Notes: generated from the letters alone by a model not told the origin. Shown: positions 28,996 to 38,998, counted from the first letter of the stretch. The stretch is DNA of 64,000 bases from Dechloromonas denitrificans (GCF_020510685.1 NZ_CP075185.1:3985001-4049000); one strand, 5' to 3'. Numbers and translations: made by a program.

Positions 28996-29445
28996 ATGGG
29001 CAAGCTGCGGATCGACACGCTGGACGCGAGCAGCCCGGCGCTGCTCGAATCCTGCACCACGCTGATCGTCAATGCCTTTGCCGACCCGGTGCGCTATAGC
29101 GCCGAGCGGGTCGGCCACGAACTGCGCAGCAACGACAAGGTTTTCTACCGCCAATTCTTCATCGCCGTCCAGGATGGCGAAATCCGCGCGGTCGGCGGCG
29201 TCAAGGCCGCCGACTGGGCGGCCAAAACCCACCTGCTCTACCTCTCCGCCGTCGCCCCGGAAAGCCGCGGCCAGGGCATCGGCCGCGCCCTGATCAAGGC
29301 GCGCATCGAATGGCTGGAAAAGAACTTCCCGAGCGGCCGGATCATCGTCTCGACCAGCCATTGCAAACGCTTTCGCAGCCTCGGCTTCGTCGATATCCGC
29401 AAAGGCACGGTGGACGGCCGCCACCTCATGCTGCGACGGTTCTAG
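28996..29445 (+). CDS. GNAT family N-acetyltransferase
   Basis: 149 residues. The acetyl-CoA pyrophosphate loop is '[15 protein letters not shown]' after the strand '[10 protein letters not shown]', and the C-terminal strand is '[13 protein letters not shown]'. It acetylates an unknown amine or protein. Its 3' end overlaps the chemoreceptor gene by 20 bases in convergent orientation. Confidence 0.88.
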   Translation: MGKLRIDTLDASSPALLESCTTLIVNAFADPVRYSAERVGHELRSNDKVFYRQFFIAVQDGEIRAVGGVKAADWAAKTHLLYLSAVAPESRGQGIGRALIKARIEWLEKNFPSGRIIVSTSHCKRFRSLGFVDIRKGTVDGRHLMLRRF

Positions 29446-31453
29446 CCGCGAAGACCGGGTAGCCGGGCCGCCCGGCCGCGGCCACCGGCGCCGCGCCGCC
29501 GAGGCGGAACTGGCCGATCGCCTGGCGCAGGTCGCCGGCCAGACCTTCCAGCTGATGCGCCGAATCGGCGGCGCTCGCCAGGCTCTTGCCATTTTCCAGC
29601 GACAACCGGGCAATGCCGGCAACCAGCGTCTCGATCCGTTCGGCTTCCCGCCGGTGCGTCGCCAGCGCACTGCTGATCCGGGTGCTGGCCGCGCCGACCT
29701 GACGCGCCTGGCCGCGGACCCGGCTCATCGCTTCGGTTGCCTCGCCGGCTCGTTCGTTGCTGCTCGCCACATGGGTCGCCGCCGTCCGTACTGCGGCGGC
29801 CGTTTCGCTGGCGATGCCCTGCATGCGCTGAATCATCTGGCCGATTTCCTTGGTGCTGAGCGCCGTCCGTTCGGCCAGCTTGCGCACTTCGTCGGCCACC
29901 ACGGCAAAGCCCCGGCCGCTCTCGCCAGCCCGCGCCGCCTCGATCGCCGCATTCAGGGCGAGCAGGTTGGTCTGCTCGGCGATACCGGCGATCACCGCGA
30001 CCACCGACGACACCTGCTGCGTCTCGCTCTCCATGCGGTCAAGCGAGGCCGTCGCGAGGACGATGTCGGCGCTCATTTCTTCCAGCGAACTCTTGGCCAG
30101 ACTGACCGAAGCCATGCCGGAGGTCGCCAGATCGTCCGAGCTGCGCGCCACCGCATCGCTCTCGCCGGCGGCCAGGGCGATTTCGGCAACCTGCCGGCCG
30201 GCTTCCTCGACCGCCTGGACGACATGCAGCGTGTCCTGCTCCTGCTGCCGGGCCCGCTCGGCGGAAGCCCCGGCCGTCTGGGCGAAGGACAGCGAGCCGC
30301 TGGTCATCGCCTGGGCGCTGTTGACCACCTCGCCGACCAGCTTGCACATACCGTCACGCACTTCGCGCAGCGATGCGGCAATGCGCTGCAGCTCGTCCTG
30401 CCCGGCCAGTTCGATGACCACCGACAGATCGCCGGTCGCCAGTTGCTTGGCGCCGCGCGCCAGTTCCTCGATGCTCGAGGCCAGGCGGGCATAGGCGAGA
30501 TACAGGCCACCACAGGACAGCAGCATGCTGCCGACAATGACCAGCACGGTAACCAGCAGATGGCGCTGGGCCAGGATCAATTCATCGCCCAGCGCATCGA
30601 GCATGGCCCGCTCGCTCTGCCGGAGCATGTCATCGGCCCGGGCCAGCGGCTGGCTGATCGCCCGGTCGATTTCATCGATGGCATAAGCCGTATCGCTCAG
30701 CGCCAGGCCATAAGCCACGGTACGGGTCAGCTCCAGCTGGGCGTCGAGGAGCGCAACCTGGGCATTGAGTTCGCCGAGGGTCGGACTGGCCCCGGCCAGC
30801 GGCTCGAGATCGCGGCGCAACTTGACCAGGGCATGCGAGGCCACGGCGACCGAGGCTGACAGTTCGGAGCGCAGGCGCTCCGCGACCATGCCTTCGCGCA
30901 CCGAGACGCCGGCCAACACTTCGAGCCGGGCCAGCGCTTCGCTGAGCAATGGCAGGTCGTTGAGCCAGAGATCGGCGAGGGCCGGCAGGTTGCTGCCGGC
31001 CGGCATGCTGCCGGCGCCGCCGAACTGCTCGACGATATGCTGTTGCAGCTCGGCAATGACCGCGCCGAAACTGGTGAAGATCGGCAAGCGCTTGCGGCCG
31101 CTGCTCTCGTCCGGCGTAATCGCCAGCAGGTTCGCCGCCTTTTCGGCAAAGGCCGGGGGCACGGCGGTGGCCGGCATTTTTCCCGACAACCCGGCGGCCG
31201 CCTTGGCATCGCCGGCGCCGGCCAGGAACAGCCGGGTCCGCTGCTGGCGCAAGTCAAGCAATAGCTGGCGCGGTGCCGCAAGCTGCTGCAGCGAGGCGAG
31301 GCGCGCTTCGACCTCCTGCATGGCTTCCCAGCGCAAGAGCAGATGCGGCAAGGCGACAAGAAGAAAGGCAACCGTAAATACCAGGGCGATCGCCATGAAA
31401 AATCCGCGAAAGCCGAGTCTGCCGAGTAGAACACCCGATCCAATTTTCAACAC
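29426..31453 (-). CDS. methyl-accepting chemotaxis protein
   Basis: 675 residues. N-terminal membrane helix ('[24 protein letters not shown]'), a long periplasmic helical sensor (about 45-310), a second helix ('[23 protein letters not shown]') and a HAMP linker. The signalling domain contains the conserved hairpin '[20 protein letters not shown]' and '[13 protein letters not shown]'. It would cluster with CheA/CheW and steer motility. The start is a GTG at 31453; an ATG at 31396 lies inside the first helix and seems too late. The partner kinase is not certain; the CheA-like kinase at 25712-27814 lacks a CheW-binding domain. Confidence 0.92.
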   Translation of the reverse strand: MLKIGSGVLLGRLGFRGFFMAIALVFTVAFLLVALPHLLLRWEAMQEVEARLASLQQLAAPRQLLLDLRQQRTRLFLAGAGDAKAAAGLSGKMPATAVPPAFAEKAANLLAITPDESSGRKRLPIFTSFGAVIAELQQHIVEQFGGAGSMPAGSNLPALADLWLNDLPLLSEALARLEVLAGVSVREGMVAERLRSELSASVAVASHALVKLRRDLEPLAGASPTLGELNAQVALLDAQLELTRTVAYGLALSDTAYAIDEIDRAISQPLARADDMLRQSERAMLDALGDELILAQRHLLVTVLVIVGSMLLSCGGLYLAYARLASSIEELARGAKQLATGDLSVVIELAGQDELQRIAASLREVRDGMCKLVGEVVNSAQAMTSGSLSFAQTAGASAERARQQEQDTLHVVQAVEEAGRQVAEIALAAGESDAVARSSDDLATSGMASVSLAKSSLEEMSADIVLATASLDRMESETQQVSSVVAVIAGIAEQTNLLALNAAIEAARAGESGRGFAVVADEVRKLAERTALSTKEIGQMIQRMQGIASETAAAVRTAATHVASSNERAGEATEAMSRVRGQARQVGAASTRISSALATHRREAERIETLVAGIARLSLENGKSLASAADSAHQLEGLAGDLRQAIGQFRLGGAAPVAAAGRPGYPVFAARTVAA

Positions 31454-31540
31454 TAAAAAACCCCGAGATGACGATGTACGGCCGACACCGTAGGGCGACT
31501 TTGTTAAGGTATTGTGACACTGGTTCCGGCGTCACGACCC

Positions 31541-31552
31541 TGCAATATTGCA
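31541..31552. repeat. 12-base perfect palindrome upstream of the chemoreceptor gene
   Basis: TGCAATATTGCA is a perfect palindrome in the 240-base gap between the chemoreceptor start and the small membrane gene. About 10 bases away GTGAC and GTCAC form another inverted pair (31514-31535). Both are shaped like binding sites for dimeric regulators; no regulator is assigned. Confidence 0.45.
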
Positions 31553-31691
31553 TGGTAATAGTTGATGACATTGCCTACCCGGAAAGACGCCATGCCAAAC
31601 GCTTGCTTCGCTGTCGCCCACCTCGCCCAGCCCTTGGCCGACCGCCTGGCGGGCTGGCCGATCGCCTCTCTCCCCAGCCGAGGAAGCCGTG

Positions 31692-31862
31692 ATGGAAAAG
31701 AATGACCGTAGCGACATCGCCAGCTTTCCCGAATTGTTCGACGGCATGGAACAGTTCATCGAGGAATTTGCCGGCGGCATCCGGCGCACCGGCTTTCGTC
31801 TAGCGATTGCCGCCATTCCGGGCTGCGCGTTGCTGCTGTTCGCGCTGAACAAGCTCCCCTGA
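31692..31862 (+). CDS. small membrane protein (56 aa)
   Basis: ATG at 31692 with AGGA 9 bases upstream; stop at 31860-31862. The acidic N-terminal half ('SFPELFDGMEQFIEEFAGG') is followed by one membrane-spanning stretch 'RLAIAAIPGCALLLFALNKL'. A strong hairpin terminator follows the stop within 6 bases. Start signal, composition and terminator together argue that it is real, though no family is recognised. Confidence 0.55.
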   Translation: MEKNDRSDIASFPELFDGMEQFIEEFAGGIRRTGFRLAIAAIPGCALLLFALNKLP

Positions 31863-31867
31863 AACGA

Positions 31868-31891
31868 AAAATCCCGCCGGGGCGGGATTTT
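31868..31891. terminator. Bidirectional terminator
   Basis: AAAATCCCGCC and GGCGGGATTTT form an 11-bp stem with a 2-base loop, with A and T runs on both sides. It lies between the small membrane gene (plus) and yggX (minus) and should stop transcription from both. Confidence 0.9.
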
Positions 31892-31909
31892 CTGCTGGGC
31901 GCTGCCGGA

Positions 31910-32182
31910 TCAGGACTTCGGCGGAACGTAGCCTTGAATCTGGTCGGCGCCTTCGCCGAAGAAGTGCTTCTCGAGCTGTTCGGCCAGATACTTGCGATGC
32001 TTGGCATCGACCAGGTTGAGACGATTCTCGTTGATCAGCATGGTCTGCATCTTGATCCATTGCTGCCAGGCCTCTTTCGAGACCGATTCGAAAATGCGCT
32101 GGCCGAGGGCGCCCGGGTAGGGCGGCTGGTCCAGACCTTCAGCCTCGCGGCCGAGTTTGATGCAATTGACGGTACGTGCCAT
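31910..32182 (-). CDS. yggX: probable Fe(2+)-trafficking protein YggX
   Basis: 90 residues, the family length. It begins '[21 protein letters not shown]' with the conserved Cys7, and continues '[21 protein letters not shown]' and '[12 protein letters not shown]'. YggX protects iron-sulfur proteins and DNA from oxidative damage and buffers ferrous iron. It lies about 30 bases after argA on the same strand. Confidence 0.97.
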   Translation of the reverse strand: MARTVNCIKLGREAEGLDQPPYPGALGQRIFESVSKEAWQQWIKMQTMLINENRLNLVDAKHRKYLAEQLEKHFFGEGADQIQGYVPPKS

Positions 32183-32212
32183 GTGAAACTCCGTGGGGGG
32201 TGATGCGACGAA

Positions 32213-33532
32213 TTATAAAGTCTTGAAGAGCACCTTAGAACGCCGCTGATAGTTGTACATATCGCGTTTCTTGGCCGGCAGGTCATCGACCGTACCCAGC
32301 TTGAAGCCGCGCTCGACGAACCAGTGCTCGGTCCGCGTCGTCAGCACGCACAGGCGCTTGACGCCCATCTTGCGGGCCCGCTGCTCGATGCGCTTCATCA
32401 GCAACTCGCCATAGCCCCATTCGCGGTGCTCGTGGCTGACCGCCAGGCAGGCCAGCTCGGCTTCTTCCTCCGAATGCGGGTAGAGCGCGGCACAGCCGAC
32501 CATGATGCCGTCGTGCAGCATGACCGAGAAATGGTCGATTTCGCGTTCGAGCAGTTCGCGCGGCCGATGCACCAGGATGCCTTCCTGCTCCATCGGTTCG
32601 ATCAGCGCGATCAGTGCGGCGATGTCGTCGGGCTTCGCTTCGCGGACGTTTTCCAGCGATTCGCGGGTGACCACGGTGCCGACTCCGTCATGGGTGAACA
32701 ACTCGCGGAGCAGCGCGCCGTCCTGTTCGTAGCTGATCAGATGGACCCGGCCGACGCCGGTGCGGGTGGCCCGGACGGCGCACGGCAGGTAGCGCCTGAT
32801 ATCGGGCGACAACCATTCGCCGCCGCTCAGCAGCTCGGCCACTTCGTCGGCGGTCATCGCATCGAGCAGTTCGCCGGCCTCGCTGGTAACCCCCTGGCTA
32901 TCGGTCAGATAGACCAGCTTGTCGGCGCGGATGGCGACGGCCACCGCTTCGGCCGCCTCTTCCATCTGCAGGTTGAAGATCTCGCCGGTCGGCGACGGCC
33001 CTTCGCAGTTGAGCAGCACGATGTTGCCGAGGCCGAGCTGGGCGTTGATGCCCTCGCTATCGACCTTGCGCACCTTGCCGGCGTACTGCATGTCGATGCC
33101 GTCGAGGACGCCGATCGGCTGGCCGGTGATGAAGTTGCCGCCGATGACGCGAATCCGGCTGTTGGCCATCGGCGTGTTGGGCAGCCCTTGCGACAGCATC
33201 GCCTCGATTTCGAGATAGACGCTGCCCACCGCGTCGAGCACGCAATCGAGCGCCTCGGCATCGGTCACCCGGTAGCCGCGGTGATAGATCGACTCGAGAT
33301 TCTTTTCGCGCAGCTCTTCCTCGATCTGCGGTCGCGCGCCATGCACCATGACCAGCCGGATACCCAGGCTGACCAGCAGGTTGACGTCGTAAGCCAGGGT
33401 CTTGGCGAACTCGCTGGCCACCGCCTTGCCGCCGAAGGCGATGACGAAAGTCTTGCCGCGAAAAGCGTTGATATAGGGCGTGACGGCCCGGAACCAGGAA
33501 ACGAAGTGCTCGTCGTAAGGGGTGTCGCTCAT
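32213..33532 (-). CDS. argA: amino-acid N-acetyltransferase ArgA
   Basis: 439 residues from the ATG at 33532. The N-terminal acetylglutamate-kinase-like fold ('RGKTFVIAFGGKAV', 'GIRLVMVHGARPQI') senses arginine. The C-terminal GNAT domain ('ACLAVSHEHREWGYGELLMKRIE') transfers acetyl to glutamate, the first step of arginine synthesis. The start overlaps the stop of the polyphosphate:AMP phosphotransferase gene by 4 bases (ATGA), so the two are translationally coupled. An in-frame upstream Met was rejected as it lies inside that neighbour. Confidence 0.95.
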   Translation of the reverse strand: MSDTPYDEHFVSWFRAVTPYINAFRGKTFVIAFGGKAVASEFAKTLAYDVNLLVSLGIRLVMVHGARPQIEEELREKNLESIYHRGYRVTDAEALDCVLDAVGSVYLEIEAMLSQGLPNTPMANSRIRVIGGNFITGQPIGVLDGIDMQYAGKVRKVDSEGINAQLGLGNIVLLNCEGPSPTGEIFNLQMEEAAEAVAVAIRADKLVYLTDSQGVTSEAGELLDAMTADEVAELLSGGEWLSPDIRRYLPCAVRATRTGVGRVHLISYEQDGALLRELFTHDGVGTVVTRESLENVREAKPDDIAALIALIEPMEQEGILVHRPRELLEREIDHFSVMLHDGIMVGCAALYPHSEEEAELACLAVSHEHREWGYGELLMKRIEQRARKMGVKRLCVLTTRTEHWFVERGFKLGTVDDLPAKKRDMYNYQRRSKVLFKTL

Positions 33533-35037
33533 TGCTGTGTATATTTTCCGTTGTCGTCTTTCAGCGCATTTTCCAGGCGCTCGCAAACCGTTTTCAGTAC
33601 TTTAACCCGGGCGTAGTTCTTGTCGTTGGCCTCGACCAGCGTCCACGGTGCCAAGCCGGTCGAGGTGCGGTCAACCATGTCGCACACGGCGGCGACATAT
33701 TCATCCCACTTCTCGCGATTGCGCCAGTCCTCGTCGGTGATCTTGAAACGCTTGAACTCGGTGTCCTGGCGCTCCTTGAAGCGGCGCAGCTGCTCGTCGG
33801 CACTGATCTGCAGCCAGAACTTGACGACGATCACCCCGGCTTCGACCATCTGATGCTCGAAATCGTTGATCTCGGCATAGGCCCGCAACCAGTCGGGCTC
33901 GGTACAGAAACCCTCGACCCGCTCAACCAGCACCCGGCCGTACCACGACCGGTCGAAAATCGCCGCCCGGCCGATCCGCGGCAGGTGCCGCCAGAAACGC
34001 CAGAGATAGGGCTTGGCCCGCTCTTCCTCGGTTGGGGCGGCAATCGGGATGATCTGGTATTGCCGGGCATCCATTGCCGCGCCGATCCGCCGGATGCTGC
34101 CGCCCTTGCCGGCCGCATCCGAACCTTCGAAGACGACCACCAGCGAACGCTTGCCGACAAAACGCGGATCGCGCACCAGTTCCGACAGCCGGGCCTGGTA
34201 TTTGGCCAGTTGGCTCTCGTAATCCTTCTTGTCCAGTTTCAGCTTCAAATCCAGCGCGCTGAGCACATTCTTCTGGTCGATCGGATGCACGATCGGCGGC
34301 GCCACCGGCACCATCTGCCGGCCTTCCTGGCGCAGCCGGCGCTGCATCGAATCGAGGACGATCCGCCCGACGGTCAGCGAACGGTATTCGTCATCGGTGC
34401 CTTCGACGATGATCCACGGCGCATGCGCCGTGTTGGTGACGCGCAGCACGTGGCCGGCCACTTCCTGCAGCTTGCCGTAGGTTTTCAGGCGATCGTAGCT
34501 TTCCTTGGTCACCCGCCAGGCGGTGTGCGGATCTTTCTCCAGCGCTTTCAGGCGCTGTTTCTGGCCGTCCTTGGAGAGATGGAACCAGAACTTGAGGACC
34601 AGCGCCCCTTCGTTGACCAGCATCGCCTCGAAGCGGTTGATGTCGTCCAGCCGCTCGTCCATTTCCGAGCGCCGCATCTTGCCGGTGATGCGATCAGTGA
34701 TCGGCTGCGAATACCACGAACCGGCGAAAATGCCGACCTTGCCCTTGGGCGGCAAAGCCTGCCAGTAACGCCACATGTAGGGCCGCGAAACCTCCTCGTC
34801 GCTCGGTGCCGAGAAAGCCAGCGTCGAGATATGCCGCGGGTCCATCCACGAGTAGAGCAGGTTGATGGTTTCCCCCTTGCCGCTGCCGTCCACGCCGCTG
34901 ATCAGGATGACGACCGGAAACTCCTTTTTCTCGAGCATGTCGTACTGCGCATCGAGCAAGGCGGCGCGCAGTTTCGGCACCTCTTTCTTGAAGGTTTCCT
35001 TGTCGATCCTGTGGCCCAGCTCTGCTGATTCGAACAT
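33529..35037 (-). CDS. pap: polyphosphate:AMP phosphotransferase (two-domain PPK2)
   Basis: 502 residues made of two PPK2 domains. Each has a P-loop: 'GVDGSGKGET' in the first and 'EGSDAAGKGGSIRR' in the second. Each has its lid/Walker B block: 'GIFAGSWYSQPI' and 'AIFDRSWYGRVLVERVEGF'. The second is the more canonical and is the active half in characterised class II PPK2. It uses polyphosphate to turn AMP into ADP, linking phosphate stores to energy charge. With the pst-pho locus at 10888-17372 it suggests a polyphosphate-using lifestyle. Followed by argA with a 4-base overlap and preceded by rsmE with 3 bases between. Confidence 0.93.
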   Translation of the reverse strand: MFESAELGHRIDKETFKKEVPKLRAALLDAQYDMLEKKEFPVVILISGVDGSGKGETINLLYSWMDPRHISTLAFSAPSDEEVSRPYMWRYWQALPPKGKVGIFAGSWYSQPITDRITGKMRRSEMDERLDDINRFEAMLVNEGALVLKFWFHLSKDGQKQRLKALEKDPHTAWRVTKESYDRLKTYGKLQEVAGHVLRVTNTAHAPWIIVEGTDDEYRSLTVGRIVLDSMQRRLRQEGRQMVPVAPPIVHPIDQKNVLSALDLKLKLDKKDYESQLAKYQARLSELVRDPRFVGKRSLVVVFEGSDAAGKGGSIRRIGAAMDARQYQIIPIAAPTEEERAKPYLWRFWRHLPRIGRAAIFDRSWYGRVLVERVEGFCTEPDWLRAYAEINDFEHQMVEAGVIVVKFWLQISADEQLRRFKERQDTEFKRFKITDEDWRNREKWDEYVAAVCDMVDRTSTGLAPWTLVEANDKNYARVKVLKTVCERLENALKDDNGKYTQQ

Positions 35038-35040
35038 CCC

Positions 35041-35772
35041 CTAACCCTCCCTGAAATCGCCCCACAAGGCCTGCATCGCCGCCAGCGCGGCCAGCCCTGC
35101 CGTTTCCGTGCGGAGGACGCGCGGCCCGAGGCGAACCGCCTGAAAACCTGCCTGTCTGGCCGCGATCATTTCCTGCGGATCGAGTCCCCCCTCGGAACCG
35201 ATCAGCAGTTGAATTTCCGTCGCCGGCGGCAAGGCCACCAGCGCCTGTTCGGCATCCGGCGCCAGCATCAGGCGCAAACCGGCCGGGGCCGGCCGGGCCA
35301 GCCAGTTTTCGAGTTTTTCCAGCGGCGCGACCAGCGGCACCTGATTGCGGCCGCATTGCTCGCAGGCCGATGCGACCACGCCCTGCCAATGGGCCACCCG
35401 CTTGCCGGCCCGTTCGCCGGCCAGACGCATGACGCTGCGCCGGCTTTCAACCGGCACGATGTGACGGACGCCCAGCTCGACGGCCTTCTGGATCGTGTAA
35501 TCCATCTTCTCGCCGGCCTGCAGGGCCTGCACTAGCGTGATCGCCAGCGGCGACTCGCGCTCGACGTCACGCCAGGCACCCAGCTCGGCCAGCACGCGGT
35601 CGCGCTCGATGCGTTCGATGTGCGCCGGGTATTCGCCGCCGCGGCCGTCAAAGAGCACCATCGGCGCCCCCGGCGGCAGGCGCAGGACGCGAACGGCATG
35701 GCGCGCCACGGGTTCGGGAAGTTCAACGTGCGCCCCCGGCGAGAGCGCTTCACGACAGTAAAATCGGGGCAT
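35041..35772 (-). CDS. rsmE: 16S rRNA (uracil(1498)-N(3))-methyltransferase
   Basis: 243 residues from ATG 35772 (MPRFYC); ATG 35778 is equally possible. RsmE motifs: 'QALQAGEKMDYTIQKAVELGV', 'IVPVESRRSV', 'LLIGSEGGLDPQE' (knotted SAM-binding SPOUT fold) and 'RLGPRVLRTETA'. It methylates U1498 of 16S rRNA. Divergent from the thioredoxin-like gene across about 50 bases, and likely first gene of the rsmE-pap-argA-yggX run. Confidence 0.95.
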   Translation of the reverse strand: MPRFYCREALSPGAHVELPEPVARHAVRVLRLPPGAPMVLFDGRGGEYPAHIERIERDRVLAELGAWRDVERESPLAITLVQALQAGEKMDYTIQKAVELGVRHIVPVESRRSVMRLAGERAGKRVAHWQGVVASACEQCGRNQVPLVAPLEKLENWLARPAPAGLRLMLAPDAEQALVALPPATEIQLLIGSEGGLDPQEMIAARQAGFQAVRLGPRVLRTETAGLAALAAMQALWGDFREG

Positions 35773-35819
35773 ATTCATCAATGCTATTATGGGTGAAATG
35801 AGTTTTGGAGTGGAGAAAC

Positions 35820-36377
35820 ATGGTCGCCTTGAACCCACCATTATGCAATTTTGGCCAACCGGCCATCGACTTCGACCTCCCCGGCACCGACGGCAAGCGC
35901 CATACGCTGGCCAGTTGCCGCGGCCCGAACGGCGTGCTGGTGATGTTTATCTGCAATCATTGCCCTTACGTCAAGGCGATCATCGACCGTCTGATTCGCG
36001 ACTGCCGCGAACTGGCCGGGCACGGCATCGGCTGCGTCGCCATCATGAGCAACGATGTCGCCGCCTACCCCGAGGATGCGCCGGAAGAGATGCGCCGCTG
36101 GGCAACCGAACTGGCCTTTCCCTTTCCTTATCTCTACGACGAAAGCCAGGACGTCGCCCGCGCCTACGGCGCCGTATGCACGCCCGATTTCTTCGGTTAC
36201 AACGCCAACCTGGAACTGCAGTATCGCGGCCGGCTCGATGCCTCCGGCCGCAATCCCGCACCACCCGAGGCTCACCGCGAACTGTTCGCGGCGATGGCGG
36301 AAATTGCCCGCAGCGGGCGCGGACCAAGCGAGCAGACGGCGTCCATCGGCTGCTCGATCAAGTGGAAGACGGCCTAG
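35820..36377 (+). CDS. thioredoxin-like/redoxin family protein
   Basis: 185 residues from the ATG at 35820 with GGAGA upstream. Thioredoxin fold with redox motif Cys45-Asn-His-Cys48 in 'VMFICNHCPYVKAI'. Other features are 'FDLPGTDGKRHTL' and 'VCTPDFFGYNANLELQYRGRLD', as in AhpC/TSA-type redoxins. No signal peptide, so cytosolic. It probably reduces peroxides or disulfides; the partner is unknown. Confidence 0.88.
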   Translation: MVALNPPLCNFGQPAIDFDLPGTDGKRHTLASCRGPNGVLVMFICNHCPYVKAIIDRLIRDCRELAGHGIGCVAIMSNDVAAYPEDAPEEMRRWATELAFPFPYLYDESQDVARAYGAVCTPDFFGYNANLELQYRGRLDASGRNPAPPEAHRELFAAMAEIARSGRGPSEQTASIGCSIKWKTA

Positions 36378-36478
36378 GGCGCGGCTCGGGAAACAGTCAA
36401 AAAACCTGAGCCAGCTCATGTCTGGCCCCTTGGGCTTGGGCTATCATTGAAAATTGTGCAAATTATTAAATTGCCGAT

Positions 36479-38965
36479 TTGGAATCCTTGGACGCATCTT
36501 CGTCGACTACCGCTGAATCCCGGCGCAAACACCTCTACCTGCAGGCGGTCATGTCGAGCATGCCGCAGGGCATCAGTGTGTTTGACGAGAACCTGCGCCT
36601 GCGGGTCTGGAACCAGGGATTTATCGATGTCCTCAACCTGCCGGCCGAGGCGGTATACGAAGGCGTTCCGTTCGCCGATCTGATCCGCATTCCGGCCATG
36701 CGCGGCGAATACGGTCCGGGCGACGTCGAGGAACACATTCAGCGGAAGACCGCGCAGGCCCTTCAATTCGAAGGCCATCGCTTCGAACGCACCCGGCCGA
36801 GCGGCCGGACCCATCTGGTGCAGGGCGAACCGCTGTTCATCGACGGCCAGCTGACCGGGTTCATCACCACCTACACCGACATCACCGAACGCAAGACTGC
36901 CGAGCAGGACTTGCTGGCCCAGCACGATTTGCTGCAGACGGTCATCGAGAGCATTCCGAGCGCGGTCAGCCTGTTCGACCGGGAGCAGAAGCTGATTCTG
37001 CACAATCGGGAATTCATCGACCTGCTCGGCTTCCCCCCGTCGCTATTCGAGCAGGCCCCGGTTACGCTGGAAAAAATATTCCGCTTCAACGCCGAACGCG
37101 GCGAATACGGCCCGGGCGACCCCGAAACCATCGTCGAGAACCTGCTGGCCCGCGCCAGCCCGCCGACCGCCCATCGTATGGAGCGCACCCGGCCGAACGG
37201 CAAAACCCTCGATATCCGCGGCGTGCCGCTGGCCGACGGCAGTTTCGTCACCGTCTATACCGACATCACCGAGCAGCGGCACAGCGCCGAGCGCGACCAT
37301 CTGGCCCAGAAGGTTTTCACCCACACGCCGGCCGGCATCATCTTTACCGACGAGGCGCATCGGATTTTGTCGATCAACCCGGCCACCACCCAGATGACCG
37401 GTTACCAGCTCGACGAACTGCGGGGCCGGACGGTATTCGGGCTGATCAGCCCGAACCATGACGAAACGCCGGAGAGCTTCCGGGAGAATATTTCCCTGCG
37501 CGGTTCATGGAACGGCGAACTGGAAATCACCCCGAAGTGCGGCGACGATTTTCCGGCAGGCATCCGCATCACCCGCGTCGACGATCAGCACAGCGGCGAT
37601 GCCGCGCACTACATCTGGATTATTGCCGATATTACCGAGCGCAAGCAGGCCGAGGAAAGGATGCGCCATATCGCCCAGCACGATGCGCTGACCGGCCTGC
37701 CCAACCGCCTCGCCCTGCTCATGCGCCTCGCCCAGCTGCTGCCGGAGGCCAGGCGCCACAAGTGGAGCATCGCGATCATGTTCATCGATCTCGATCGCTT
37801 CAAGATCATCAATGACACCCTCGGCCATCAGGTCGGCGACGAACTGTTGCGCGAGGTCGCCAGCCGGCTGGCCGGCGTCGTCCGCGAAACCGACTTCGTG
37901 GCCCGCCTGGGCGGCGACGAATTCGTCGTCATCCTGTCCGCCATCACCATGCCGGCCGATGCGGCGATTGTCGCCAGCAAGATCGTCGCCGCACTGTCCA
38001 CGCCGATCGAGGCCGAGGGGCACGAACTGCACACCAGTCCGTCGATCGGCATCAGCATCTTCCCCGACGACGGCCCGGATGGCGACACGATCCTGAAGAA
38101 CGCCGACACCGCGATGTACCACGCCAAGGCGGCCGGCCGGAACAACTACCAGTTCTTCGCAGCCGAGATGAACCGCGTCACCGCCGAACGCCTCGACATC
38201 GAGCGCAAGCTGCGCCACGCCATCGCCCGCAACGAACTGGCCCTGTGCTTCCAGCCGCAGTTTAGGGCCGACAGTTCGCAGGCCACCGGCGTCGAAGCGC
38301 TGGTCCGCTGGCACCACCCGACCGACGGCATGATCGCCCCGGACCGTTTCATCCCGGTCGCCGAAGAAACCGGCATCATCGTCGAGATCGGCGAATGGGT
38401 GCTGCTCACCGCCTGCCGCGAGATGAAGCACTGGATCGACGCCGGCCTGAAGCCGATCCGCATCGCCGTCAACGTCTCGGCCAGACAGCTGCGGCGCCGC
38501 GACTTCTGCGAAACGGTGGCCGGCGCGCTGGCCGAGTCCGGACTGCCGGCCGAACTGCTGGAACTCGAAATCACCGAAAGCTCGGTGATGGAAAACCCGG
38601 AAGAAGCCGTGCTGATCCTCCAGCGCCTCGGCCGCATGGGCATTTCGCTGGCCATCGACGATTTCGGCACCGGCTATTCCTCGCTCGCCTACCTCAAGCT
38701 GTTCCCGATCGACCACCTGAAGATCGACCGCTCCTTCGTCGCCGATATCGAACACGACCTGAATGACCGGGCGATTGCCTTCGGCACCATCGCCCTGGCC
38801 CATTCGCTCGGCCTCAATGTCATTGCCGAAGGCGTCGAAACCGAAGACCAGCTCGAACTGCTGCGCACCAACGGCTGCGACGAAGTACAGGGCTACCTGT
38901 TCAGCAAGCCGCTGAACAGCGCTGCGGCGTTCGCCTTTCTGCACGCCCGCGACCTCGCAGGGTAA
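36479..38965 (+). CDS. PAS-PAS-PAS-GGDEF-EAL c-di-GMP signalling protein
   Basis: 828 residues. Three PAS domains (about 20-140, 145-270 and 275-400); the first two share the unusual 'RGEYGPGD' segment, so they look duplicated. The cyclase domain has an intact GGDEF near residue 480 preceded by an RxxD inhibitory site ('RETDFVARLGGDEF'). The EAL domain has Glu-Ala-Leu near 605 plus 'ELEITESSVM', 'AIDDFGTGYSSL' and 'IAEGVET', so both activities look intact. No membrane segment. The start is a TTG at 36479; the nearest in-frame ATG (36551) would cut into the first PAS domain. Confidence 0.9.
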   Translation: MESLDASSSTTAESRRKHLYLQAVMSSMPQGISVFDENLRLRVWNQGFIDVLNLPAEAVYEGVPFADLIRIPAMRGEYGPGDVEEHIQRKTAQALQFEGHRFERTRPSGRTHLVQGEPLFIDGQLTGFITTYTDITERKTAEQDLLAQHDLLQTVIESIPSAVSLFDREQKLILHNREFIDLLGFPPSLFEQAPVTLEKIFRFNAERGEYGPGDPETIVENLLARASPPTAHRMERTRPNGKTLDIRGVPLADGSFVTVYTDITEQRHSAERDHLAQKVFTHTPAGIIFTDEAHRILSINPATTQMTGYQLDELRGRTVFGLISPNHDETPESFRENISLRGSWNGELEITPKCGDDFPAGIRITRVDDQHSGDAAHYIWIIADITERKQAEERMRHIAQHDALTGLPNRLALLMRLAQLLPEARRHKWSIAIMFIDLDRFKIINDTLGHQVGDELLREVASRLAGVVRETDFVARLGGDEFVVILSAITMPADAAIVASKIVAALSTPIEAEGHELHTSPSIGISIFPDDGPDGDTILKNADTAMYHAKAAGRNNYQFFAAEMNRVTAERLDIERKLRHAIARNELALCFQPQFRADSSQATGVEALVRWHHPTDGMIAPDRFIPVAEETGIIVEIGEWVLLTACREMKHWIDAGLKPIRIAVNVSARQLRRRDFCETVAGALAESGLPAELLELEITESSVMENPEEAVLILQRLGRMGISLAIDDFGTGYSSLAYLKLFPIDHLKIDRSFVADIEHDLNDRAIAFGTIALAHSLGLNVIAEGVETEDQLELLRTNGCDEVQGYLFSKPLNSAAAFAFLHARDLAG

Positions 38966-38998
38966 AATCCGCCCCTTTCGTCATTTCAGGGGGCCGTC

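Noticed and set aside
31468..31692. A 74-residue plus-strand open frame before the small membrane gene
   Set aside because: Arg- and Pro-rich without a ribosome site, and it covers the palindromic control region.
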